Shown here: positions 8,469 to 18,591 of the stretch, in pieces
Position numbering within the stretch: position 1 is the first letter of the stretch
How the letters are laid out: each line of letters starts with the position of its first letter
Assembly: GCF_003610915.1 (NCBI RefSeq)
Contig: NZ_NSDJ01000001.1
Span: forward strand, 2,790,001-2,854,000
Reading direction: 5' to 3'
DNA from: Rahnella variigena
GTDB taxonomy: Bacteria; Pseudomonadota; Gammaproteobacteria; Enterobacterales; Enterobacteriaceae
Length of the DNA stretch: 64,000 nt
Made by a program: the position numbers and the translations under genes
Notes under the pieces: model-generated
The model's database searches: none
The model's input: only the letters and a program-made list of their open reading frames with translations
Told to the model about the DNA's origin: nothing

Positions 8469-9623
8469 GTGGCTGAAGAAAGCGATCTCGAAAAAAGTGA
8501 GGCCCCCACCGCACACAGGCTTGAAAAAGCACGTGAAGAAGGGCAAATCCCGCGCTCGCGCGAACTGACTTCCGTTCTGATGCTCGGCGGCGGTTTAACG
8601 TTGCTGTGGATGTCCGGTGAATCGATGGCTCGCCAGCTTGGCGTGATGATTTCTCAGGGGCTGAAATTCGATCACGGCATGGTCAGCGATGACCGTCAGG
8701 TTTTGCAGCAGATGGCGACGTTGCTAGGACGTGCGGTCTGGGCGTTACTGCCGGTGATCGGCGGTCTGATTTTGATCGCCCTTGCTGCGCCGTTACTGCT
8801 CGGCGGCCTGATGTTCAGCGGTAAATCCTTTGAATTCAAATTCAGCCGGATGGATCCGATTGCCGGTTTTAAACGTTTATTCTCCGGACAGGTGCTGGCC
8901 GAGCTGCTGAAAGCCATTCTCAAAGCGTTACTGGTAGGCACCGTCGCCGGATTGTATTTGTGGCATAAATGGCCGGACATGATGCGCCTGCTGGCGCAAC
9001 CGACCATCCCGGCGCTCGGTGAAGCACTGAACATGGTGGTGTTCTGCGGGCTGATGGTGGTACTCGGACTGACGCCGATGGTCGGATTCGACGTGTTCTG
9101 GCAAATCTGGAGCAACCTGAAAAAACTGCGCATGAGTAAGCAGGATATCCGCGACGAACATAAAAGTCAGGAAGGCGACCCGCACGTGAAAGGGCGTATC
9201 CGTCAGCAGCAACGTGCCATGGCAAAACGCCGCATGATGGCCGATGTGCCGAAAGCTGACGTGATTGTCACCAACCCGACGCACTACGCCGTGGCGTTGC
9301 AGTACAGCGAAAACAAAATGAGTGCGCCGAAGGTTCTGGCGAAAGGTGCAGGTGAAGTGGCGCTGCGCATTAAAGAACTCGGTGCCGAACACAAAATCCC
9401 GATGCTGGAAGCGCCGCCTCTGGCACGTGCGCTTTACCGGCATAGTGACATTGGTCAGCAGATCCCGGCGGCATTATATGCGGCTGTGGCGGAAGTGCTG
9501 GCCTGGGTTTATCAGCTCAAACGCTGGAAGCGTGAAGGTGGTCTGATCCCGAAAAAACCTCAACATTTGCCAGTGCCTGACGGCCTGGATTTTGCAGCAG
9601 GAGAGAGTGATACCCATGGCTAA
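8469..9623 (+). CDS. flhB: Flagellar export apparatus switch protein FlhB
   Basis: Inner-membrane component of the flagellar type III export gate that switches substrate class from rod/hook to filament. The 384-residue product shows the family start (ESDLEKSEAPTAHRLEKAREEGQ), four membrane segments between about residues 30 and 210, and the cytoplasmic domain with the self-cleaving NPTH motif (VTNPTHYAVAL, near residue 270). The start is GTG at 8469, behind AGGA with 7-nt spacing. It overlaps flhA by 8 bp (translational coupling). Confidence 0.98.
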   Translation: MAEESDLEKSEAPTAHRLEKAREEGQIPRSRELTSVLMLGGGLTLLWMSGESMARQLGVMISQGLKFDHGMVSDDRQVLQQMATLLGRAVWALLPVIGGLILIALAAPLLLGGLMFSGKSFEFKFSRMDPIAGFKRLFSGQVLAELLKAILKALLVGTVAGLYLWHKWPDMMRLLAQPTIPALGEALNMVVFCGLMVVLGLTPMVGFDVFWQIWSNLKKLRMSKQDIRDEHKSQEGDPHVKGRIRQQQRAMAKRRMMADVPKADVIVTNPTHYAVALQYSENKMSAPKVLAKGAGEVALRIKELGAEHKIPMLEAPPLARALYRHSDIGQQIPAALYAAVAEVLAWVYQLKRWKREGGLIPKKPQHLPVPDGLDFAAGESDTHG

Positions 9624-11700
9624 TCTGGCCGCGATACTGCGTTTACCCGCCAACTTTAAGTCCGGACAATGGCAGGTGCTGGCAGGCCCCATTCTTATCC
9701 TGATCATCCTGTCGATGATGGTGCTGCCGTTGCCACCGTTCATCCTCGACTTGCTGTTTACCTTCAACATTGCACTTTCCATCATGGTGCTGCTGGTGGC
9801 GATGTTCACCCAGCGTACGCTGGACTTCGCCGCGTTCCCGACCATTCTGCTGTTTTCCACCTTATTACGTCTGTCGCTGAACGTGGCCTCGACGCGTGTG
9901 ATCTTAATGGAAGGTCACACCGGCGGCGCGGCAGCAGGACGGGTCATCGAAGCCTTCGGCCACTTCTTAGTCGGCGGTAACTTCGCTATCGGTATTGTGG
10001 TGTTTATCATCCTTGTGCTGATTAACTTCATGGTTATCACCAAAGGTGCCGGACGTATCGCCGAAGTGGGTGCGCGTTTCGTGCTCGACGGGATGCCGGG
10101 TAAACAGATGGCAATCGACGCGGATCTTAACGCCGGTCTGATTGGTGAAGACGAAGCGAAAAAACGCCGCAGCGACGTGACGCAGGAAGCGGACTTCTAC
10201 GGTTCGATGGACGGTGCGAGTAAATTCGTGCGCGGTGACGCCGTTGCCGGTCTGATGATCATGATCATTAACGTGGTCGGCGGCCTGCTGGTCGGTGTGC
10301 TGCAACACGGAATGGATCTCGGTCATGCGGCGGAAAGCTACACCCTGCTGACCATCGGTGACGGTCTGGTCGCGCAGATCCCTGCGCTGGTTATCTCCAC
10401 TGCTGCCGGTGTTATCGTCACCCGCGTCGGTACCAACGAAGACGTCGGCGAGCAGATGGTCACCCAGCTGTTCCGCAACCCGCGCGTAATGATGCTGAGC
10501 GCCGGTGTTCTGGGCTTGCTCGGTATGGTGCCGGGAATGCCAAACCTGGTGTTTCTGATGTTCACTGCCGGTCTGTTAGCACTGGCGTGGTGGACGCGCG
10601 GACAGGAACAGAAAAAACCTCAGGCGAAAGAGGCGGTTCCGGCGGCGGCTGAAAGCGGCAAACAGATGGTGGAAGCCAGCTGGCAGGACGTCCAGCTTGA
10701 GGATCCGCTGGGGATGGAAGTCGGTTACCGCCTCATCCCGATGGTGGATTTTGCGCAGAACGGCGAGCTGCTGGGACGTATCCGCAGTATCCGTAAGAAA
10801 TTCGCGCAGGAAATGGGCTATCTGCCGCCGGTCATTCATATCCGCGACAACCTCGAACTGCCGCCTGCGGGCTATCGCATTCTGATGAAAGGCGTGGAAA
10901 TTGGCACCGGCACCGCACATCCGGGGCGCTGGATGGCAATTAACCCGGGCAGCGCGATTGGCGAACTGCCGGGCGAACCGACGGTGGATCCGGCATTCGG
11001 GCTGGCGGCGGTGTGGATTGAACCCGCCATGCGTGAACAGGCACAAATTCAGGGCTTCACCGTGGTGGAAGCCAGTACCGTAGTCGCGACGCACCTCAAT
11101 CACCTGATCAGCCTGCACGCTAAAGAACTGTTTGGCCGTCAGGAAACGCAGGAACTGATGGAGCGCGTCACCAAAGAAATGCCGAAGCTGACGGAAGATT
11201 TCATTCCGGGCGTCATTTCCCTGACCAACATGCATAAAGTGTTGCAGAATCTGCTCTCCGAGCGGGTCTCTATCCGCGACATGCGTACCATCGTTGAAAC
11301 GCTGGCGGAGTACGCGCCGAATCAGCCGGATCCGAACGAACTGACGTCCGTGGTCCGTGTTGCGCTGGGACGAGCCATCACTCAGCAATGGTTCCCTGGT
11401 AATGGCGAAGTGCAGGTCATTGGCCTCGATACCTCGCTGGAACGCCTGCTGTTACAGGCATTGCAAAGCGGGGGTGGCCTCGAGCCGGGGCTGGCAGAAC
11501 GGTTGCTGACCCAATCCGAAGCCGCGTTACAGCGTCAGGATATGCTCGGCGCACCGCCGGTTCTGCTGGTCAATCATGCGCTGCGTCCGCTGTTGTCGCG
11601 CTTCCTGCGCCGTTCGCTGCCAAATATCGTGGTGATGTCGAATCTGGAAATGACCGACAGCCGTCAGATCCGTATGACTGCCACCATCGGCGGGGAATAA
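9616..11700 (+). CDS. flhA: Flagellar export gate protein FlhA
   Basis: Major export-gate subunit: an N-terminal membrane half (about eight helices, roughly residues 20-325) and a large cytoplasmic domain that docks export chaperones. Recognisable blocks are FAAFPTILLFSTLLRLSLNVASTR, the FHIPEP-family loop KGAGRIAEVGARFVLDGMPGKQMAID, and the C-terminal region around RDMRTIVETLAEYAP. The true start is the ATG at 9616 inside the end of flhB; an in-frame ATG at 9592 is internal to flhB and less likely. Length is 694 residues, normal for the family. Confidence 0.98.
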   Translation: MANLAAILRLPANFKSGQWQVLAGPILILIILSMMVLPLPPFILDLLFTFNIALSIMVLLVAMFTQRTLDFAAFPTILLFSTLLRLSLNVASTRVILMEGHTGGAAAGRVIEAFGHFLVGGNFAIGIVVFIILVLINFMVITKGAGRIAEVGARFVLDGMPGKQMAIDADLNAGLIGEDEAKKRRSDVTQEADFYGSMDGASKFVRGDAVAGLMIMIINVVGGLLVGVLQHGMDLGHAAESYTLLTIGDGLVAQIPALVISTAAGVIVTRVGTNEDVGEQMVTQLFRNPRVMMLSAGVLGLLGMVPGMPNLVFLMFTAGLLALAWWTRGQEQKKPQAKEAVPAAAESGKQMVEASWQDVQLEDPLGMEVGYRLIPMVDFAQNGELLGRIRSIRKKFAQEMGYLPPVIHIRDNLELPPAGYRILMKGVEIGTGTAHPGRWMAINPGSAIGELPGEPTVDPAFGLAAVWIEPAMREQAQIQGFTVVEASTVVATHLNHLISLHAKELFGRQETQELMERVTKEMPKLTEDFIPGVISLTNMHKVLQNLLSERVSIRDMRTIVETLAEYAPNQPDPNELTSVVRVALGRAITQQWFPGNGEVQVIGLDTSLERLLLQALQSGGGLEPGLAERLLTQSEAALQRQDMLGAPPVLLVNHALRPLLSRFLRRSLPNIVVMSNLEMTDSRQIRMTATIGGE

Positions 11701-11701
11701 T

Positions 11702-12118
11702 ATGCGCCGCCTGGTGATGTTGCTGCTGGGAACACTGAGTCTGTCTGCGATGGCCGCGACAGGCTCATGGTCTGACACCCGCCACGGCGTCACGCTGCAA
11801 AATCGTGGCGTGATGATGTCCTCGGCGGCACTGGCTGCGACCCGCACCGCGCCGGTCAGACAGCAGGTTTCAGCGACCATCACCAGTGTCAGCTGGAAGG
11901 TTGAGCTTTTAGGCGCAAGACCGGCGGGCTTGCAGGTGCAGTTGTGTAATACGCAAAATCACTGCGTGATGCTGGATGCTGAAGGCGGAATGACGAAATC
12001 CTTTTATGGTCAGGCCGCTATTTCTCCGCTGAGATTCGTGTATTTCGTGCCCGGTTCCGGTGCGCTGAATACGCCGCTGCGGGTGGTGAGCAATCAGGTG
12101 ATCGTTAACTATCAGTAA
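11702..12118 (+). CDS. flhE: Flagellar protein FlhE
   Basis: Small periplasmic accessory of the flagellar export system, found in flhBAE operons of enterobacteria and reported to limit proton leakage through the export gate. The 138-residue protein has a signal peptide (LLGTLSLSAMAA-TG), a Cys pair in LCNTQNHCVM and the GxGALNTPLRVVSNQVIVNY ending. It starts one base after the flhA stop. Identification rests on position and overall pattern. Confidence 0.93.
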   Translation: MRRLVMLLLGTLSLSAMAATGSWSDTRHGVTLQNRGVMMSSAALAATRTAPVRQQVSATITSVSWKVELLGARPAGLQVQLCNTQNHCVMLDAEGGMTKSFYGQAAISPLRFVYFVPGSGALNTPLRVVSNQVIVNYQ

Positions 12119-12304
12119 AGCAGGGCGCATTGCGGTGCGCCACATATCCCGTTCGTACAATCCTCCATTCCCGGTTCTGTTTTCTTAATCCTGCGTCTTA
12201 ATCTATTTTCCTGAAATACATAGCGTTATTTCATGGTTCTGGCGGTGCCGCCGACACTCTACACTCGAAAAAATTGCTTTTTTCACCTGTGGAGTATGAC
12301 CTCA

Positions 12305-13882
12305 ATGAAAGTCCGTGTTCCTTCCCTGTTATTTTTGCTCATGATGGCGGTTACCCGCGTGGACGCCGCAACGCCTGCGGATACGCTGGTGGTAGCCGGT
12401 TCGCTCGAAGGTATTATCAGCCTGGATCCGGCTGAAAGTTTTGAAACGGTCAGCTCCGGCAATCTGGTCAATCTGTATCAGCAACTGGTGGCGTCTGACC
12501 GTCAGCATCCTGATAAGCTGGATCCTGATGCTGCCGCCAGCTGGCAGCCGGGGCCGGACGGACACAGCCTGATCTTTACCCTTAAGCCCGGCCAGAAATT
12601 TGCCAGCGGTAATCCGCTGACGGCAGACGACGTGATTTACTCGTTTACCCGCGTGGTCAAACTCAATAAAAGCCCGTCATTTATTTTGGGGGAACTGGGC
12701 TGGACGCCGGAGAACGTCGACGGCAATCTGAAAAAACTGAGCGACGATAAAGTGCAGCTCAGCTGGCCTGCCGATATCGGCAGCGGGTTAGTGCTGAGTA
12801 TCTTATCCGCGCCTGTCGCCGGTATCGTGGACAGTAAACTGCTGAAAGAACATGCCGAACAGAACGATTTCGGCAACAGCTGGCTGCGTTCGCGTTCAGC
12901 AGGCAGCGGTCCGTTTGAGGTGCGTAACTATGTGCCTCATGAGGCGTTAATCCTGAAGCGAAATCAGAATGCGAAGCCTTTAGCTAAACTGGAAAACGTG
13001 CTGTTTAAAAACGTCGGCGACCCGTCCACCCGCCGGTTGCTGGTGCTGAACGGAGATGCGGACGTCGCGTATGATCTGGGTGCAGACCAGTTCAGCTCGC
13101 TGCAAAAAGAGAAGGGCGTGCATGTCGCGCAGTTCCCGGCGGCGAAAGTGTTCTATCTGGCGTTTAACGTCGGCGATACCACACAACCAGCGCTGGCAAA
13201 TCCGGCATTGTGGGAAGCCGCCCGCTGGCTGGTGGATTATCAGGGGATTTCGACTGACCTGCTCAAAGGCCAGTACGGTATTCATCAGACCTTCCTGCCA
13301 GACGGTCTGGCCGGTGCCATTGATGACCAGCCATTCAAATATGATGTGGCGAAAGCCAAAGCCATTCTCAGCAAAGGCGGTATCGCGCCGGGCACTAAAA
13401 TAGATCTAATCGTCATTAACCAGCCGCCATATTCTGATATCGCGCAGGCATTGCAGGCCAGTTTTGCCAAAGCCGACATCAATTTAGTGGTACATCCGCT
13501 GGTAGAAAGCGACGTGCTGACCCGTATGCGGGCGCACAAATTCCAGTCCATCTTCACCTACTGGGGCGCGGATTATCTCGATCCGAACACCAATGCCAGC
13601 ACCTTTGCGTATAACGTGCCGGATGGCCCGAAAACGCTGGCTCAGCGTATTCAGTGGGTGATCCCGGAAATCAGCAAACAGACACGCGCTGCTGCGGCAG
13701 AATCTGACCCGGAAAAACGCAAAGCGCTGTATGCCGATTTACAGCGTGAGCTGCAAAAAAGTTCACCGTTCGTGGTGGCGTTGCAGAGCAAATTGCTGGT
13801 GGCAATCCGTGACAACGTGAAGGGCGCGAGTCAGAACGTGGCGGGCAGTCAGCTGTATCTTGATACGGTGAGCAAGGAGTAA
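12305..13882 (+). CDS. Peptide-type ABC solute-binding protein (SBP_bac_5), orphan
   Basis: Periplasmic binding protein of the dipeptide/oligopeptide/nickel class, about 525 residues. Start 12305 is chosen because GGAG lies 10 nt ahead and the signal peptide begins there (MKVRVPSLLFLLMMAVTRVDA). Family marks are SLDPAESFETVSSGNLVNLYQQL after the mature start, ADDVIYSFTRV, GSGPFEVRNY-P-EALILKRN and the ADYLDPN-NA-TF segment near the C-terminus. No permease or ATPase genes flank it, so it must share a transporter encoded elsewhere. Substrate unknown. A weak hairpin (13881-13888 with 13911-13918) follows. Confidence 0.88.
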   Translation: MKVRVPSLLFLLMMAVTRVDAATPADTLVVAGSLEGIISLDPAESFETVSSGNLVNLYQQLVASDRQHPDKLDPDAAASWQPGPDGHSLIFTLKPGQKFASGNPLTADDVIYSFTRVVKLNKSPSFILGELGWTPENVDGNLKKLSDDKVQLSWPADIGSGLVLSILSAPVAGIVDSKLLKEHAEQNDFGNSWLRSRSAGSGPFEVRNYVPHEALILKRNQNAKPLAKLENVLFKNVGDPSTRRLLVLNGDADVAYDLGADQFSSLQKEKGVHVAQFPAAKVFYLAFNVGDTTQPALANPALWEAARWLVDYQGISTDLLKGQYGIHQTFLPDGLAGAIDDQPFKYDVAKAKAILSKGGIAPGTKIDLIVINQPPYSDIAQALQASFAKADINLVVHPLVESDVLTRMRAHKFQSIFTYWGADYLDPNTNASTFAYNVPDGPKTLAQRIQWVIPEISKQTRAAAAESDPEKRKALYADLQRELQKSSPFVVALQSKLLVAIRDNVKGASQNVAGSQLYLDTVSKE

Positions 13883-14010
13883 ATATCCGGTTATCTGTTA
13901 CTGTTTCATTGGATATTTTACCGGTCGGACTGATCGAGCGCCTTTCGGTTTACACCATTACCGGCTGGCAAATCGCACCGGAACAGGGCTCAGAACGCAG
14001 TTGCGGTACT

Positions 14011-14053
14011 AAAAAATCGTGCTCCTGCCGCAATAATCAGCGGAAGGAGCACG
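14011..14053 (-). terminator. putA transcription terminator
   Basis: Read on the minus strand, a long stem (CGTGCTCC pairing 14046-14053 with 14018-14025, continued by GCGG/CCGC inside) has an 8-nt loop and is followed by a run of T, just after the putA stop. Confidence 0.85.
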
Positions 14054-14080
14054 TCAGTTTTTCCTGATGTTTACCCGTGG

Positions 14081-17000
14081 TTAGCCGATGGTCATCAGGC
14101 TGGCATTCCCGCCCGCCGCCGCCGTGTTCACGCTTAATGAACGCTCATGCAGCAGACGTTCCAGCAGGATGTTGTCTTCCCCACGCGCAAAACCCTGTAC
14201 CGAGATAATCGGCCCGGAACGCTGGGCGATGGTCTGGCACAGTTCGCGCAGCTGATCGGCGTCACCGTGATAAACCACCGCATCAAACACCAGCGCGTCG
14301 TTCTGCCAGTCTTTGGTGAAATCAACGCGTTCCTGCACGGCTTTCGGCAGAGTATTGAACAGGTCGCGTTGCAGCGGCGCATCCGGCCACAGAATGCGGC
14401 AACCGGTAGCTGTTACTGCTGCGAGCTGGGTCAGCGCATCTTCCTGATTATCGGCCAGCGCCAGAACACGTTCACGCGGCAGCAATGCGTAAGTGTTGCG
14501 TTCGCCGGTCGGCCCCGGCAGGGTGCGCAATGTGCCGCCCTGACTGGTGTGCGCGAACCGCTCGCAAACTGCCACTAACTCCTCGCAGTGTTTCTGCTCC
14601 GTTGCCCATTGTTGCAGGGCACGGTGCGGTGCCAGCAACGCTTCACGTACGGACGTATCCAGCGGCAGCTCTCTGTCCTGACGCAGCAACGTTTGCTGCA
14701 CGGCATCCTGCGGACGGCTGCTCAGCAGGCGATACAGATACAGCGGCCCCCCGGCTTTCGGGCCGGTGCCCGACAATCCTTCGCCACCGAACGGCTGCAC
14801 GCCAACCACTGCGCCGACCATATTGCGGTTCACGTACATATTGCCGACGTGCGCCTGCTGCGTGACACGATGAATGGTTTCATCGATGCGGGTATGAATA
14901 CCCAGCGTCAGGCCGTAACCGGCCGCATTAATCTGACCGATCAGCTTATCCAGATCCTGACGGGCATAACGCACCACGTGCAGTACCGGTCCGAAAATTT
15001 CTTTCTTCATCTCATCGAAACTTTCCAGCTCGATAAGCGTAGGTTTCACAAAGGTGCCGTGCGGCCATTCCTGCTGATCGGCGGCAAATTCCTGCGCCGC
15101 CTGATACACGGTGCGGCCTTTGGCGCGCATCGCATCGATGTGTTTTTCGATACCCGCTTTGGCTTCGGCGTCGATCACCGGCCCGATATCGGTACACAGA
15201 CGTTCCGGATTACCCATGCGGCATTCCGCCATCGCACCGCGCAGCATTTGCAGCGTGTGATCGGCTACGTCGTCCTGAATACACAATACGCGCAGGGCGG
15301 AACAACGCTGACCGGCACTGTCGAATGCCGAGGCAACCACATCCGTCACCACCTGTTCGGTCAGTGCGGAGGAGTCGACAATCATTGCATTCAGACCACC
15401 AGTTTCGGCGATAAGCGGCGTCGGACGCCCCTGCGGATCAAGACGACCGGCAATGTTGCGTTGCAGGATACCTGCGACATCTGTCGAGCCGGTAAACAGC
15501 ACGCCGCGCACGCGTTCGTCATTCACCAGTTGCGAACCGACGGTTTCACCCTGACCCGGCAGCAGTTGCAGTACGCCAGCCGGAACCCCGGCTTCATGCA
15601 GAATGCCCACGGCTAATGCAGCAATCAGCGGCGTCTGTTCCGCCGGTTTCGCCAGCACGCTGTTACCGGCAGCAAGTGCCGCCGCAATCTGACCGGTGAA
15701 AATGGCCAGCGGGAAGTTCCACGGGCTGATACACACGACGGGGCCCAGCGGACGGTGGGTGTCGTTAGCGAAATCTTCACGGATCTGACCGGCGTAATAA
15801 TGCAGGAAGTCCACGGCTTCACGAACTTCGGCGATGGCGTTATTAAAGGTCTTTCCGGCCTCACGCACCAGTACGCCTAGCAGGTTTTGCAGCTGAGCTT
15901 CCATCAGTTCTGCACCGCGTTGCAGGATTGCGGCACGCTCTTCGGGAGGCGTCGCAAACCAGATGGCACCGGCGGCAGCAGAAGCGTCCAGCGCACGGCT
16001 GATTTCGGCCTCCGTTGCTTCGCGCACGTACCCGACGATGTCGCTGTTTTGCGCCGGGTTGCGCACCGGCAGGAACTCGCCGTCGTCAGTTTGTGCATCA
16101 ATAATCGGCTGGGCTTTTACCGGATGGCTGGCGCTTTGCAGCAGGGCGCTGGAAAGGGAAGCCAGACGGTGCTCGCTGGACATATCCAGACCGGCGGAAT
16201 TCACGCGTGCTGTACCATAAGAACTGCCGTAAAGATTACGCGGCAGGGGAATACGCGGGTGCGGCAATCCGACCTGACCTTCGCTGGCGGCCAGCGCTTC
16301 AACGGCCAGCACCGGATCGGCAACCAGTTCTTCAATCGGCAATGTGGCATCGGCGATACGGTTAACGAATGAAGTATTCGCGCCATTTTCCAGCAGACGA
16401 CGCACCAGATAGGCCAGCAGCGTTTCATGTGTGCCGACCGGCGCATAAATACGGCAAGGGCGGTTCAGTTTGCCCTCGGAAATCTTACCCACAACCTGCT
16501 CGTACAGGGGTTCACCCATGCCGTGCAGGCACTGGAATTCATACTGACCCGGATAATAGTTGTTACCCGCCAGCTGATAAATAGCCGCCACGGTGTGGGC
16601 GTTGTGCGTCGCAAACTGCGGATAAATCAGGTTTGGCACCGCCAGCAATTTACGGGCGCAGGCCAGATAAGAAACGTCGGTGTAAACCTTGCGGGTATAG
16701 ACCGGATAATCTTCCAGACCTTCAACCTGCGCACGCTTGATTTCGCTGTCCCAGTACGCGCCTTTAACCAGACGGATCATCAGGCGACGACGGCTGCGCT
16801 GCGCCAGATTGGTCAGATAATCAATCACCATCGGGCAACGTTTCTGGTAAGCCTGGATCACAAAGCCGATGCCGTTCCAGCCCGCCAGCTCCGGTTCGAA
16901 GCAGAGTTTTTCCAGCAGGTCGAGGGAGATTTCCAGACGGTCTGCTTCTTCGGCGTCAATGTTAATGCCGATGTCGTAACTGCGCGCCAGCAAGGTCAGG

Positions 17001-18067
17001 GAAAGCAGGCGCGGGTATAACTCGTCCATCACACGTTCGTACTGCGCGCGGCTGTAACGCGGATGCAGGGCGGAAAGTTTGATGGAAATTCCGGGGCCTT
17101 CATAAATGCCGCGACCGTTAGATGCTTTACCGATGGCATTAATGGCCTGCTGATAAGACTGTAAATACGCCTGCGCATCTTTTTCCGTCAGCGCGGCTTC
17201 ACCCAGCATATCGTAGGAATAACGGAAGCCTTTCTCTTCGTGTTTGCGCGCGTTCGCCAGCGCTTCAGCGATGGTTTCACCGGTCACGAACTGTTCGCCC
17301 ATCAGACGCATCGCCATATCCACGCCTTTGCGGATCAGCGGCTCACCACTTTTACCGATAATGCGGTTGAGGGATGTCGACAGGCTGGCTTCGTTATGTG
17401 TCGCCACCAGTTTACCGGTGAACAGCAAACCCCAGGTGGCGGCGTTGACGAACAGCGACGGGCTGCGGCCCAGATGAGAATGCCAGTTGCCATTGCTGAT
17501 TTTGTCGCGGATTAACGCGTCACGCGTTGGTTTGTCCGGAATACGCAATAAGGCTTCGGCGAGACACATCAGCGCCACGCCTTCCTGAGAAGACAGGGAG
17601 AATTCCTGCAACAGGCTTTGCACCATCCCGGCGCGACCGTTTGCACTCTTCTGGTTACGCAGTTTTGTGGCGATGTCGGCGGCCAGTTTCAGCGCAGCGT
17701 CGCCAAGCGGGGCAGGTAAACGGGCCTGCTCCAGCAGCATAGAAACCGCTTCAGGCTCGGGACGACGATAGGCGGCGGTAATGGCGGAACGGCTGACCGA
17801 CTGCGGTAAAATCTGCTCGGCAAAATCAAGGAACGGCTGATGCGTTTCCTGAACCGCCGGTAAGGCAGCCTCGTCGCTTTCGCCGGCAGTTGCGCCGTTC
17901 AGCGCCGGGATCTCCGGCAAAGCATCACCATTTTCCAGACGTTCCAGATAAGAAAAAATCGACTGCTTAATCAGCCAGTGCGGCGTGCGGTCAATTTTAA
18001 GCGCCGCCTCTTTTAGCCTGTCGCGTGTGCTCTCGTCCAGCTTCACGCCCATCGTTGTCATACCCAT
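14081..18067 (-). CDS. putA: Bifunctional proline dehydrogenase / P5C dehydrogenase and repressor PutA
   Basis: Oxidises proline to glutamate in two steps and represses the put genes when proline is absent. About 1328 residues, matching the trifunctional enterobacterial form (about 1320). In order: ribbon-helix-helix DNA-binding domain at the N-terminus (TTMGVKLDESTRDRLKEAA), proline dehydrogenase FAD barrel (around SIKLSALHPRY and RLVKGAYWDSE), and aldehyde dehydrogenase with ISPWNFPLAIF, ETGGLNAMIVD and the catalytic Cys in GQRCSALR. The start at 18067 is preferred to upstream in-frame starts because it aligns with the E. coli N-terminus and has GGAG 9 nt ahead. Divergent from putP across an operator-rich region. 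Confidence 0.98.
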   Translation of the reverse strand: MGMTTMGVKLDESTRDRLKEAALKIDRTPHWLIKQSIFSYLERLENGDALPEIPALNGATAGESDEAALPAVQETHQPFLDFAEQILPQSVSRSAITAAYRRPEPEAVSMLLEQARLPAPLGDAALKLAADIATKLRNQKSANGRAGMVQSLLQEFSLSSQEGVALMCLAEALLRIPDKPTRDALIRDKISNGNWHSHLGRSPSLFVNAATWGLLFTGKLVATHNEASLSTSLNRIIGKSGEPLIRKGVDMAMRLMGEQFVTGETIAEALANARKHEEKGFRYSYDMLGEAALTEKDAQAYLQSYQQAINAIGKASNGRGIYEGPGISIKLSALHPRYSRAQYERVMDELYPRLLSLTLLARSYDIGINIDAEEADRLEISLDLLEKLCFEPELAGWNGIGFVIQAYQKRCPMVIDYLTNLAQRSRRRLMIRLVKGAYWDSEIKRAQVEGLEDYPVYTRKVYTDVSYLACARKLLAVPNLIYPQFATHNAHTVAAIYQLAGNNYYPGQYEFQCLHGMGEPLYEQVVGKISEGKLNRPCRIYAPVGTHETLLAYLVRRLLENGANTSFVNRIADATLPIEELVADPVLAVEALAASEGQVGLPHPRIPLPRNLYGSSYGTARVNSAGLDMSSEHRLASLSSALLQSASHPVKAQPIIDAQTDDGEFLPVRNPAQNSDIVGYVREATEAEISRALDASAAAGAIWFATPPEERAAILQRGAELMEAQLQNLLGVLVREAGKTFNNAIAEVREAVDFLHYYAGQIREDFANDTHRPLGPVVCISPWNFPLAIFTGQIAAALAAGNSVLAKPAEQTPLIAALAVGILHEAGVPAGVLQLLPGQGETVGSQLVNDERVRGVLFTGSTDVAGILQRNIAGRLDPQGRPTPLIAETGGLNAMIVDSSALTEQVVTDVVASAFDSAGQRCSALRVLCIQDDVADHTLQMLRGAMAECRMGNPERLCTDIGPVIDAEAKAGIEKHIDAMRAKGRTVYQAAQEFAADQQEWPHGTFVKPTLIELESFDEMKKEIFGPVLHVVRYARQDLDKLIGQINAAGYGLTLGIHTRIDETIHRVTQQAHVGNMYVNRNMVGAVVGVQPFGGEGLSGTGPKAGGPLYLYRLLSSRPQDAVQQTLLRQDRELPLDTSVREALLAPHRALQQWATEQKHCEELVAVCERFAHTSQGGTLRTLPGPTGERNTYALLPRERVLALADNQEDALTQLAAVTATGCRILWPDAPLQRDLFNTLPKAVQERVDFTKDWQNDALVFDAVVYHGDADQLRELCQTIAQRSGPIISVQGFARGEDNILLERLLHERSLSVNTAAAGGNASLMTIG

Positions 18068-18134
18068 GCGCAACCACTCCATATGAAAAGGTTCAGGTGA
18101 ATTCATTATCTTTATGGCAAGCAATATCTTCTAT

Positions 18135-18152
18135 GTTGCAACCTTGTGCAAC
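18135..18152. promoter_or_regulatory. PutA operator pair (putA-proximal)
   Basis: Two oppositely oriented copies of the PutA recognition core GTTGCA: GTTGCAAC at 18135-18142 and GTGCAAC (reverse GTTGCAC) at 18146-18152. They lie in the putA upstream region, where E. coli PutA binds several such boxes. Confidence 0.75.
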
Positions 18153-18265
18153 CCTGTTAATGCACGAAGTATGCCTGATGTGATTTATTTGGCATTTTTA
18201 ACAAAATGCGGCGTCTGGAAAAGCCTGTCTGACTGATATTACGCTAAACAGAAGGGGTGCAGCAG

Positions 18266-18294
18266 GTGCAACTTACGCAGTTGCAACGTGCAAC
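18266..18294. promoter_or_regulatory. PutA operator cluster (three boxes)
   Basis: GTGCAAC at 18266-18272, GTTGCAAC at 18280-18287 and GTGCAAC at 18288-18294, the last two back to back. An imperfect GGTGCAG at about 18256 may be a sixth box. Together with the pair at 18135 they form the expected put divergent control region. Confidence 0.78.
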
Positions 18295-18591
18295 CCGGAT
18301 ACAAAATAACTGTGATGGAGAGTGAATTTTAAGTATCGAAATTGTTAAAACAATTGAAAAGTCGTTGCCGCTGAACCAGTATCCGGCACGACAGGATTTT
18401 TGAATAACAACCCTACTTAAGACGCTGACTAATGACGCGTAACGATAAAAATATGGAGAGTAATGCTGAAACCTTTGCCGGTTTCAGCCATCATCTCGCC
18501 CCGGCAGGCTTTTGACCGTCTTTCCTAAGAAAGGCGTCAGGACAGACAGGTGCCGGACAACATCGCAAATAAGAAGAAAGTGGAGAATGGA

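Noticed and set aside
14588..15616. 342-codon plus-strand frame inside putA
   Set aside because: Antisense shadow of a well conserved gene; His/Arg/Gln-rich composition typical of reverse-frame artefacts.
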